DNA of 64,000 nt from Blastococcus sp. TF02A-26 (GTDB taxonomy: Bacteria > Actinomycetota > Actinomycetes > Mycobacteriales > Geodermatophilaceae): positions 124,001 through 188,000 of the forward strand of contig NZ_QOHG01000003.1 of assembly GCF_003319125.1 (NCBI RefSeq), written 5' to 3'. Shown here piece by piece: positions 52,343-59,258 of this stretch. The position numbers were made by a program, and so were the translations under genes. Each line of letters opens with the position of its first letter. Within the stretch, counting starts at the first letter, position 1. The notes below the pieces were generated by a model. It was not told the DNA's origin. It ran no database searches and saw only the letters and a list, made by a program, of their open reading frames with translations.

Positions 52343-52627
52343 AGCGGATCCGGTCCGTCGGGTCCGGCTGGTCGACGAGGCGATCGACCCCGGAGTGAGC
52401 CCTGCTCGAGAGGAAGACCCTGGGTCTGGCAGGCCGCGTCATGACCCATCAGGTGCCGCAGTGCGGCGCAGAGCTGACGGTACTCGCCTGGCCGGTTCAG
52501 CGGTCAGCCGAGCCGCCTCCGCTGTCTTCGATCCGCTTCCTCCGACTGCGCGGCGCCGGGAGAGGACGGGCCGCAGGAGTCCGCGGCGGCGGCGCGGGCG
52601 CCCGCAGGGTCGCCCGGAGGGCGTAGC

Positions 52628-52907
52628 GTCGAGGAGCTCGAGCAATGGGCACTGCTGCGACCCGAGGCCGTACACCCTGCCCACGGACACGCTCGTCCTG
52701 GCCTGCCGCCTCAGCGGCCTCTCCCTCACCGAACTCTGGTGGGACTATCTCGCGCTCGGCGGGACCCACTCGATGCCGCAGCTGTCGGCGCGCATGACAC
52801 TCGGACACGAGTGGCCGGCGCTCGAGGACCTGGTGCTCGCGACCGCAGCCGACGAGGCCCTCGTCAGTGGCGGTCTGCCGCCACTCGGCCCTTCCTCGGC
52901 GCGCTGA
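52628..52907 (+). pseudogene. Frameshifted remnant of a small conserved protein
   Basis: Two adjacent frames read as parts of one protein. One gives VEELEQWALLRPEAVHP (52628-52678), and the next gives LPTDTLVLACRLSGLSLTEL...EDLVLATAADEALVSGG up to the stop at 52907. A one-base slip near 52672-52680 would join them. No ATG, GTG or TTG starts either part in frame; the ATG at 52645 with a good GAGGAG opens a third, nonsense frame. I read this as a decayed or mis-sequenced gene of about 95 codons, product unknown. Confidence 0.45.
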
Positions 52908-52948
52908 GCGATCGCCAGGACACCGGTCCCTCCCGTCCCCACGCCGGC

Positions 52949-54277
52949 TCACGGCAGCGGCAGGGTCGCCGCCACCTCGGCACCCCGGGCGCGCATCGCG
53001 CCGGCGTCCTCCGGGAGGACCACCCCCGCCGCGACGAGGTCCTCCACCGCGTGCTCCCACAGCTCGGCGTACTCCGCCCGGGAGCGGTAGAGCTGGGCCA
53101 CCAGCGCATCGGCGTACGCCCGGCGGCCGCCGAACACCGGTCCGCTGCCGGTGCCGCCCTTGCGACCGCGGTGCTCGGCCACGGGGACCGCGATCTCCGG
53201 CAGCCGGATCCCGCCCCAGGCGTTGCCGTCCTCGCCCCGCACGATCCGCGCGTTCGGCCGGCCGGCCAGCGTGATCCGGGGTTGCACGGCCGGGGGCTCG
53301 CCGTCGACCAGCCACCGGTGGACCGCGCGCAGCGCCGCCTCGTACACCGGCCGCCAGCTGACCGGGTTGGGCCCCCACTCGCCGTCGGTCGCGGGAGGGG
53401 TACGCCGGAGGACACCGTGCGGGGTTCCGGTGACCTCCCAGACGCGGCGCAGCGGGGTGTCCGGCAAGGCCAGGTCCGCCGTCGCGGTCACCTCGAACTC
53501 GCTGTTGAGCAGCAGCACGGGCACGCCGAGGTCCTCGCGGATGGTGGTCCGCCGGTACAGCGGGTCGGTGTCGGCGTCCAGCCGTGGGGCACGGCCCTCC
53601 CACACCGACAGCAGGAACGCGTCGACCACCGGCCCCCGGCGGTGGACGGCATTGGCGTAGGCGCACAGCCGCATCGCCGACTGCGAGCCGCCCACGGCGA
53701 CCACCCGCTCGACGGCGAGTCCGCCCAGCGGGTCCACCGCGGACGCCCGTCGCGGACCCACGGCGGTCGCCGCGGCGGAGAAGACGTCGAAGCACGCCGG
53801 CTCGCCGGGGTGCAGCAGGCCGGCGTAGCGCTCGGGGTCGGCGTCCAGCAGCGGCGCCCGGCGGGAGGCGCGCGCCATCCGGCTCGGGGACCCGTAGATC
53901 CCGGCGATCTGCGCGCTGACCCCGACCCAGGCGTGCCCGCGGTAGACCTCGCCCTCGGTCGGGGCCGGTTGCTCGGCGCCGGCGGAGACGTTCTGCCACT
54001 CGAGGAAGACCGTGCCGGTGAACGCGGCGGGGTCGGCCGGGCGGACGACGAGGATGCGGGTCCGGTACGCGCCGGTGGCGACGGGTTCGGCGGTCCACCG
54101 CCCGTCGGCGCTGGGTGGTGCGTCGTCCGGGTGTCGGTACGCGGTGGCCTCCCCGGCGATCAGGTACTCCTCGCACAGGTACCCGGAGGCCGCCAGGACC
54201 TCGGCCGGCGGGGCGCCGTACGGGGGCCGTGCGCCCTCGACCGGTCCCTCGACCTCCACCGCCGACTCGGTGCTCAT
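52949..54277 (-). CDS. Alpha/beta hydrolase domain-containing protein (Abhydrolase_10 type)
   Basis: The protein has 442 residues. Near the N-terminus is AYRTRILVVRPADPAAFTGT and VFLEWQNVSAGAEQPAPTEG. The nucleophile elbow is VAVGGSQSAMRLCAY (Ser near 205), followed by VPVLLLNSEFEV with an acidic residue and a His in GTPHGVLRR. This matches the large 'alpha/beta hydrolase domain' family of unknown substrate. There is no signal peptide. ATG 54277 lies six bases after a TATCGT -10, so the message is probably leaderless. Confidence 0.82.
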   Translation of the reverse strand: MSTESAVEVEGPVEGARPPYGAPPAEVLAASGYLCEEYLIAGEATAYRHPDDAPPSADGRWTAEPVATGAYRTRILVVRPADPAAFTGTVFLEWQNVSAGAEQPAPTEGEVYRGHAWVGVSAQIAGIYGSPSRMARASRRAPLLDADPERYAGLLHPGEPACFDVFSAAATAVGPRRASAVDPLGGLAVERVVAVGGSQSAMRLCAYANAVHRRGPVVDAFLLSVWEGRAPRLDADTDPLYRRTTIREDLGVPVLLLNSEFEVTATADLALPDTPLRRVWEVTGTPHGVLRRTPPATDGEWGPNPVSWRPVYEAALRAVHRWLVDGEPPAVQPRITLAGRPNARIVRGEDGNAWGGIRLPEIAVPVAEHRGRKGGTGSGPVFGGRRAYADALVAQLYRSRAEYAELWEHAVEDLVAAGVVLPEDAGAMRARGAEVAATLPLP

Positions 54278-54283
54278 CCCGGA

Positions 54284-54289
54284 ACGATA
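54284..54289 (-). promoter_or_regulatory. -10 element TATCGT of a leaderless promoter (hydrolase)
   Basis: On the minus strand TATCGT is followed by six bases and ATG at 54277. Confidence 0.5.
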
Positions 54290-54325
54290 GGACCGCGGCG
54301 CCCGGGAGGACGCCGGGACCGCGGC

Positions 54326-54949
54326 TCAGGCCGTCGAGCCGCCCTCGGCCACCGGGCGTCCGTAGTCGACCGCCGCTCGCACCGCGGCCGGGGCGGCGTC
54401 CCGCAGCGGTCGGTCCGGTCGGGCGCCGAGGGCGTCGTTCACCGTGGAGAAGGCCACCCGGAGCGCGGTGTAGAGGGTCAGCCCGGCGATCTCCCGGTCG
54501 TCGAACCCGGCGTCGCGGAGGCGCTGGACGTCGTCCTCGCGGGTGCTGTTGGGGTCACTCGCCACCAGGCGCGCCCAGCCGGCCAGCGCGGCGTCCCGAG
54601 ACCCCAGCCGTGCGTCGTCCCCGGCGAGCACACCCGCCGCGGCCTCGTCGCCGATCTCCTCGGCCAGCCGGGCGCCCCAGGCCAGGGAGCAGTGCGGGTC
54701 GCGCAGCACGCCCGCCGCGGCGGCGACGAGCACGCCGCGGGCGCGCCGGTCCAGACCCGCCGCGTCCGCCGCGCGGCCCATGAGGTCGAACAGGGCGTCG
54801 TGCTCGTCGGGCAGGTGGCTCCAGGAGCGGGTCAGGTTCATGACGAAACCCATCTGCTCCCGGTCACCGGCAGCGAGCCGCTCCGCTCCGGGTGAGGACG
54901 GCGCCGCGCGGAGGAACCCCGCGTCCGGTGCAGCTGTCTCGGCGTCCAC
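54326..54949 (-). CDS. Carboxymuconolactone decarboxylase/AhpD-like protein lacking the CxxC pair
   Basis: This is a 207-residue all-helical protein. Its layout follows peroxidase-related CMD proteins: GFVMNLTRSWSHLPDEHDAL, RARGVLVAAAAGVLRDPHCS, RDAGFDDREIAGLTLYTALR and VAFSTVNDALGARP. AhpD-type enzymes use a C-x-x-C pair; here only the Cys of DPHCSLAWG remains, so classical disulfide chemistry is doubtful. ATG 54949 has GAGGAGG upstream and a TAGCGT -10 about 25 bases before it. Confidence 0.75.
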   Translation of the reverse strand: MDAETAAPDAGFLRAAPSSPGAERLAAGDREQMGFVMNLTRSWSHLPDEHDALFDLMGRAADAAGLDRRARGVLVAAAAGVLRDPHCSLAWGARLAEEIGDEAAAGVLAGDDARLGSRDAALAGWARLVASDPNSTREDDVQRLRDAGFDDREIAGLTLYTALRVAFSTVNDALGARPDRPLRDAAPAAVRAAVDYGRPVAEGGSTA

Positions 54950-55053
54950 GGCGACCTCCTCGGGGGTGTGCGGCGACGCTAGGGCGCCCGGCAGCCGCGG
55001 GGAAGCCCGCCCGGGTGCCCCGCGACCTGCGCGGCGGTGGGAGAGTGGACGCC

Positions 55054-55590
55054 GTGACCGAAGCGACCTCTCCCGCCCGGCGTGCCGTGCTGCACACCAA
55101 CCACGGCGACATCACCGTGGACCTGTTCCCCGACCACGCGCCCAAGACCGTGGCCAACTTCGCCGACCTGGCCGAGGGCCGGCGCGAGTGGACCCACCCG
55201 CAGACCCGCGAGAAGACGACGGACCGTCTCTACGACGGCACGATCTTCCACCGGATCATCTCCGGCTTCATGATCCAGGGCGGCGACCCGCTCGGCATGG
55301 GCATCGGTGGCCCCGGCTACCAGTTCGGCGACGAGTTCCACCCCGAGCTGACCTTCGGCAAGCCCTACCTGCTGGCCATGGCCAACGCGGGCCCGGGCAC
55401 CAACGGCTCGCAGTTCTTCATCACCGTCAGCCCCACCCCGCACCTGAACCGCAAGCACACGATCTTCGGCGAGGTGGCCGACCAGGCCAGCCGCGAGGTC
55501 GTCGACAAGATCTCGAACGTGCCGACCGGCCGGCAGGACAAGCCGGTCCAGGACGTCGTGATCGAGTCGATCGAGGTGCAGCGCAGCTGA
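55054..55590 (+). CDS. ppiA: Peptidyl-prolyl cis-trans isomerase, cyclophilin type
   Basis: This is a 178-residue cytosolic cyclophilin. It contains VLHTNHGDITVDLFPDHAPK, YDGTIFHRIISGFMIQGGDP (catalytic FHRxxxxFMIQGGD), MANAGPGTNGSQFFITV and HTIFGEVADQ. It corresponds to Rv0009. GTG 55054 fits the family length; GTG 55045 is possible. The stop overlaps the open frame of the rhomboid gene. Confidence 0.95.
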   Translation: MTEATSPARRAVLHTNHGDITVDLFPDHAPKTVANFADLAEGRREWTHPQTREKTTDRLYDGTIFHRIISGFMIQGGDPLGMGIGGPGYQFGDEFHPELTFGKPYLLAMANAGPGTNGSQFFITVSPTPHLNRKHTIFGEVADQASREVVDKISNVPTGRQDKPVQDVVIESIEVQRS

Positions 55591-55640
55591 CCCAGTCACC
55601 CCCCGGCGGGGGTGCGGGCCGGGGCGAGGAGCCTCCGCCC

Positions 55641-56492
55641 GTGCCCCCGCCGGCCAGCTGCTACCGGCACCCGGACCGGCCCACCGGGATCTCCTGCGCG
55701 CGCTGCGGCCGGCCGATCTGCCCGGAGTGCATGACCTCGGCCTCGGTGGGCTTCCAGTGCCCCGAGTGCATCCGCGAGGGCCGGGCCTCGGTGCGCCCGG
55801 TCCGCCGCGCCCCCGCCGTGCGCTCGGCGGGCTCGCGCTGGGGCGTCGTCACCCTCACGCTCATCGCGGTCAACGTGGTCCTGTTCGTCGCCACGGCCGT
55901 CTCCGCGGGCATCGCGGGCGAGAACCCGCTGGACAACCAGCGGTCGCCGCTGTTCGCCGACCTGCAGCTGGCCCCCGTCCTCGTGCAGGTGTTCGGCGAG
56001 GACTGGCGGCTGCTCACCTCCGCCTTCCTGCACATCGGCATCACGCACCTGGCGTTCAACATGCTCGCGCTGCTGCTGTTCGGCGCCGAGCTGGAACGCA
56101 CGCTCGGCCGGTGGCGCTACCTGGCCGTCTACCTGCTGTCCGCCCTCGGCGGCTCCGTGGCGATCCAGCTGTTCGGCGACCCGCGGGTGGCCGTCGCGGG
56201 TGCCTCCGGGGCGATCTGGGGCCTCATGGGCGCCTTCGCCGTCCTGGCACTCACCCAGCGCGGGGACGTGCGGGGCATCATGACGCTCCTGGCGATCAAC
56301 CTGCTGGTCAGCGTGCTGATCCCGGGCATCTCGCTGCTGGGCCACCTCGGCGGTCTCGTGGCCGGCTTCCTGGCCGCCGGTGTCGTCGTCCTGGCCCGCC
56401 GCCGGACCGAGCTCCAGGTGCTGGGCCTGCTGGTGCTGACCGGCGTCCTCGCCGTGACGGCGCTGACGGCGACGACGATCGTCGTCCTCTAG
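55641..56492 (+). CDS. Rhomboid family intramembrane serine protease with N-terminal zinc ribbon
   Basis: The protein has 283 residues. An N-terminal zinc-binding module has C-RHPDRPTGISCARCGRPIC and CPECIREGR. The six-helix rhomboid core has FLHIGITHLAFNMLALLLFG, the catalytic Ser in AVAGASGAIWGLMGAF and the catalytic His in LLGHLGGLVAGFLA. The substrate is unknown. GTG 55641 with GAGGAG upstream is chosen; the frame is open back to a CTG overlapping the ppiA stop. It overlaps the convergent PH-domain gene by four bases. Confidence 0.92.
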   Translation: MPPPASCYRHPDRPTGISCARCGRPICPECMTSASVGFQCPECIREGRASVRPVRRAPAVRSAGSRWGVVTLTLIAVNVVLFVATAVSAGIAGENPLDNQRSPLFADLQLAPVLVQVFGEDWRLLTSAFLHIGITHLAFNMLALLLFGAELERTLGRWRYLAVYLLSALGGSVAIQLFGDPRVAVAGASGAIWGLMGAFAVLALTQRGDVRGIMTLLAINLLVSVLIPGISLLGHLGGLVAGFLAAGVVVLARRRTELQVLGLLVLTGVLAVTALTATTIVVL

Positions 56493-56911
56493 GGCCGGGT
56501 CCCGCCCGCCCGCCGCCACCCCTCCAGGGCGTCGGCGACGTCGGCCGGATCGGCGCCCAGTTCCCAGCTCGCGAGCAGCACCAGCTGGCCGGCGTCGTCC
56601 GATCCGGCCGCCGTGTCGAGCTCCAGCAGCCGGGACCGCAGCCCGCGGCGCCGGGTCTCCCGCACCTGCACGCGCAACGCCCGCCAGGGCAGCTCCAGCC
56701 GCCCGGTCAGCGTGCGGACGACGATGCCGTCCGGGACCGTGGCCAGCCGCGGACGCAGCACCGCGAGCCGTAGGGCCATCCCCAGCAGGAGCAGGGCCGC
56801 CCCGCCGACCAGGACCCGGCCGACGGGCTCCAGCAGCACCGCGCCCGTCCCCAGGACGACGCCGGCGACGGCCGGCACGGCCACGGTCCCCGGACGAGCC
56901 GACCACTCCAC
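56489..56911 (-). CDS. PH-domain membrane protein (Rv0010c-like)
   Basis: The protein has 140 residues. Two hydrophobic helices (about 8-50) precede a bacterial PH-like domain: LATVPDGIVVRTLTGRLELP, WRALRVQVRETRR and LVLLASWELGADPADVADAL. The layout and place between ppiA and crgA match Rv0010c. GTG 56911 (MEWSARPG) is chosen; GTG 56917 is equally possible. Function unknown. Confidence 0.78.
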   Translation of the reverse strand: MEWSARPGTVAVPAVAGVVLGTGAVLLEPVGRVLVGGAALLLLGMALRLAVLRPRLATVPDGIVVRTLTGRLELPWRALRVQVRETRRRGLRSRLLELDTAAGSDDAGQLVLLASWELGADPADVADALEGWRRAGGTRP

Positions 56912-57318
56912 ACCCACAGCCTGCCCCGCCACAGCGGCGCCGCGCACCGGCAGGTGTCCACAGCCCGGGTCCCGGGTACGGCTCCGCCGCAGGTCAGCGG
57001 CTCGTCCGGCACCGCATGTCGACTTCTCCACAGCTGGGTACACAGCTGGGGACAGAAGCACAGGGCTGTAGTTACGCCTGCGTCCTCCTCGTCACACGCG
57101 TCCCACCGCTCGTGAAACAGCAGGTCAGAGCGGTGCAGTCGAACATGCGTACTCCACATGTGGTGGACAACCCTGGGTATCCAGCGCCGTGTCGACCTGT
57201 GGACAAGGGCGCCGCCTGTGCACAGTGTTCACAGGCAGGCCCCGGGACCGGGAACGACAGAGGCCCCCGTCCCCAGGGGGACGAGGGCCTCGGTACGAGC
57301 AGTCGCGGGCCGGTGGCC
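56912..57318. other. Gene-free region with a cluster of DnaA boxes
   Basis: There are about 400 bases between two minus-strand genes. DnaA-box-like 9-mers: GTGTCCACA 56954-56962, TTCTCCACA 57024-57032, CTGTCCCCA (complement 57047-57055), TTGTCCACC (complement 57162-57170), a perfect TTGTCCACA (complement 57198-57206) and GTGTTCACA 57226-57234. The crgA terminator lies at 57260-57291. This is denser in good boxes than the dnaA-dnaN gap. Confidence 0.65.
57260..57291 (-). terminator. Terminator hairpin after crgA
   Basis: The arms 57260-57274 and 57276-57291 form a GAGGCCC...GGGCCTC stem with one mismatch, 28 bases downstream of the crgA stop on the minus strand. Confidence 0.6.
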
Positions 57319-57585
57319 TCAGCGCCAGCGCATCGACATGACCAGGCCGGCGACCATGGCGCCGAACCCGATCGCGAAGTTCCAGGCGCCCAGGTCGACC
57401 ATGAACGGGATCTGGTCGCCGGCCACGTAGTAGACGACGATCCACAGCAGGCCCACGAGCATGAGCGCCACCATCAGCGGCGCGTACCAGCGCGGGCTCG
57501 GGGCGAGTGCGCGCGAGGAGCTGGACTGCAGCGTCGCCGGGGGCGGCGTGTAGGCGGACTTCTTCCGCACCTTGGACTTCGGCAC
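57319..57585 (-). CDS. crgA: Cell division protein CrgA
   Basis: This 88-residue, two-helix membrane protein brings FtsZ, FtsQ, FtsI and other divisome parts together in actinobacteria. It starts PKSKVRKKSAYTPPPATLQS; the helices read WYAPLMVALMLVGLLWIVVY and FAIGFGAMVAGLVMSMRWR, and YYVAGDQIPFM lies between them. GTG 57585 follows GAGGGAGAA. It corresponds to Rv0011c. Confidence 0.95.
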   Translation of the reverse strand: MPKSKVRKKSAYTPPPATLQSSSSRALAPSPRWYAPLMVALMLVGLLWIVVYYVAGDQIPFMVDLGAWNFAIGFGAMVAGLVMSMRWR

Positions 57586-57736
57586 CGCTGCTTCTCCCTC
57601 CACGCACCGGCCGGGATCGGTGTGCACCGGCCGGATCTGTCCCCAGCCTAAGCTGCGAGGGGCAGACGGTGGGTCATCGACGCCGGTGACCGCCCCAGCG
57701 GGGTGTCCCCCGTCCCCACCCGTCCGGGAGGTGTCC

Positions 57737-58519
57737 GTGCTCCGCGACCGCGTCTCCGGCCTGCTGGGCCGCCGTCCGGGGTGGCTGCGTGGGCGGCCCT
57801 CGGCGTGGGCGGCCCTCGTGCCGGTCGTCGCGCTGGCGGCGGGGCTGCTGTTCGCCACCTCCGGGCAGACCGCCCGCGGCACCGACCTCCGGGGCGGCGA
57901 GATCATCGAGCTCTCCGGTCTGATCAGCCAGCGGCGGGCCGCCGTCGCCGCGCAGGACGCCGAGGCCGAGGAGCTGCAGGACCAGGTCGAGCAGCTCACC
58001 GAGCAGGCCGCCTCGCAGTTCGGGGCGGTCGCCGAGGCGCAGGCCACGGGGGAGGCCCTCACCCTGTCGGCCGGCCTGGTGCCGCTCACCGGTCCCGGGG
58101 TGCGGATCACCCTGGACGACGCCCCGCGCCGCCCCGACGGCAGCCTGCCCCGCGGCGCGCGGCCCGACGACCTCGTCATCCACCAGAGCGACGTCCAGGC
58201 GGTGGTCAACGCGCTGTGGGCGGCGGGCGCCGACGGCGTCTCGATCATGGACCAGCGGCTGATCGCCACGAGCGCCGTCCGCTGCGTCGGGCCGGTGCTC
58301 CTGCTCGAGGGGCGGGCCTACTCCCCGCCGTACCAGATCGCCGCCATCGGCGACCTCGAGTCGATCGTCGACGAGCTGGCCGCCTCCCGCCAGGTCGGTG
58401 TCCTGCAGGAGGCGGTCAACGCCTTCGGGCTGACCTTCTCCGTGCGCGGCGCGGAGACGGTGGACCTGCCGGCGCACAGCGGCACTCCCACGATGGGGTA
58501 CGCCACGCCCGTCCGGTAG
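57737..58519 (+). CDS. DUF881 family protein (Rv0012-like)
   Basis: The protein has 260 residues. One N-terminal membrane helix (about 25-45) is followed by a coiled coil (about 60-105, AEAEELQDQVEQLTEQAASQ). The DUF881 domain has PLTGPGVRITLDDAPRR, IHQSDVQAVVNALWAAGADG, SIMDQRLIATSAVRCVGPVL and YQIAAIGD. In Gram-positives such proteins lie near division genes; the role is unproven. GTG 57737 has GGGAGG six bases upstream. It is followed by the amidotransferase gene 22 bases later. Confidence 0.9.
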   Translation: MLRDRVSGLLGRRPGWLRGRPSAWAALVPVVALAAGLLFATSGQTARGTDLRGGEIIELSGLISQRRAAVAAQDAEAEELQDQVEQLTEQAASQFGAVAEAQATGEALTLSAGLVPLTGPGVRITLDDAPRRPDGSLPRGARPDDLVIHQSDVQAVVNALWAAGADGVSIMDQRLIATSAVRCVGPVLLLEGRAYSPPYQIAAIGDLESIVDELAASRQVGVLQEAVNAFGLTFSVRGAETVDLPAHSGTPTMGYATPVR

Positions 58520-58529
58520 CCGCCGCTGG

Positions 58530-58535
58530 TACACA
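58530..58535 (+). promoter_or_regulatory. -10 element TACACA of a leaderless promoter (amidotransferase)
   Basis: TACACA is followed by six bases and GTG at 58542. It overlaps the end of the short gap after the DUF881 gene. Confidence 0.4.
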
Positions 58536-58541
58536 GGGGGC

Positions 58542-59192
58542 GTGAGCAGGCCGGTCCTCGTCGTCGACAACTTCGACAGCTTCGTCTACAACCTCGTCCA
58601 GTACCTCGGGCAGCTCGGCGTCCGCTGCATCGTGCGGCGCAACGACGCGGTGACCACTGAGGAACTGGACGAGCTCCAGGTTGCCGGCGTCCTGCTCTCC
58701 CCCGGCCCGGGCACCCCCGCCGACGCCGGCGTGACCGTCCCGATGGTGCGGGCGGCCGCGGAGGCCGGCACGCCGGTGCTGGGCGTCTGCCTGGGCCACC
58801 AGGCGATCGCCGAGGCGTTCGGCGCCGAGGTCGTACGCGCGCCGGAGCTGCTGCACGGCAAGACCAGCGCGGTGGTCCACGACGGCGTGGGCGTGCTCGC
58901 CGGGCTCCCGTCGCCGTTCACCGCCACCCGCTACCACTCGCTGGCCGTCGACCTCGCCACGGTGCCCGACGAGCTCGAGGTCACCGGGCACACGCCGTCC
59001 GGGATCGTCATGGCGCTGCGGCACCGGGAGCTGCCCATCGAGGGCGTGCAGTTCCACCCCGAGTCGGTGCTCACCGAGGGCGGGCACCAGATGCTCGCCA
59101 CCTGGCTGGCGGCCTGCGGTCAGGCCCCGGACCCGGCCGTCGTGGAGGCCGCCGCGGCCGGCGCCCGCCGGCTGTCCACCGTCAGCGCCTAG
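58542..59192 (+). CDS. trpG: Glutamine amidotransferase, anthranilate/4-amino-4-deoxychorismate synthase component II
   Basis: The protein has 216 residues. The class I triad is Cys in LGVCLGHQAIAEAFG and His/Glu in VQFHPESVLTEGG. VLVVDNFDSFVYNLVQYLGQ and LLSPGPGTPADAG are typical. It delivers ammonia to TrpE or PabB; the partner is not in the window. The Rv0013 equivalent at this locus is called trpG or pabA, and the enzyme may serve both pathways. It converges on pknB through a perfect hairpin. Confidence 0.92.
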   Translation: MSRPVLVVDNFDSFVYNLVQYLGQLGVRCIVRRNDAVTTEELDELQVAGVLLSPGPGTPADAGVTVPMVRAAAEAGTPVLGVCLGHQAIAEAFGAEVVRAPELLHGKTSAVVHDGVGVLAGLPSPFTATRYHSLAVDLATVPDELEVTGHTPSGIVMALRHRELPIEGVQFHPESVLTEGGHQMLATWLAACGQAPDPAVVEAAAAGARRLSTVSA

Positions 59193-59206
59193 CGCCGCAG
59201 AACGCA

Positions 59207-59241
59207 CAGAGGGGCTCCACCCACCGGGTGGAGCCCCTCTG
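59207..59241. terminator. Bidirectional terminator between trpG and pknB
   Basis: Perfect 16-bp arms (59207-59222 and 59226-59241, CAGAGGGGCTCC...GGAGCCCCTCTG) enclose a 3-base loop. It sits between convergent genes. Confidence 0.85.
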
Positions 59242-59258
59242 TTGCGTCGGTGACCGGG

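Noticed and set aside
52645-52800. Small ORF from ATG 52645 with a good ribosome-binding site
   Set aside because: Its product is Ser/Arg/Pro nonsense and out of frame with the protein-like sequence on either side.
49702-54949. Integrative element inserted at tRNA-Ala
   Set aside because: No integrase, and no second copy of the tRNA 3' end was found by eye up to ppiA; treated as plain accessory genes.
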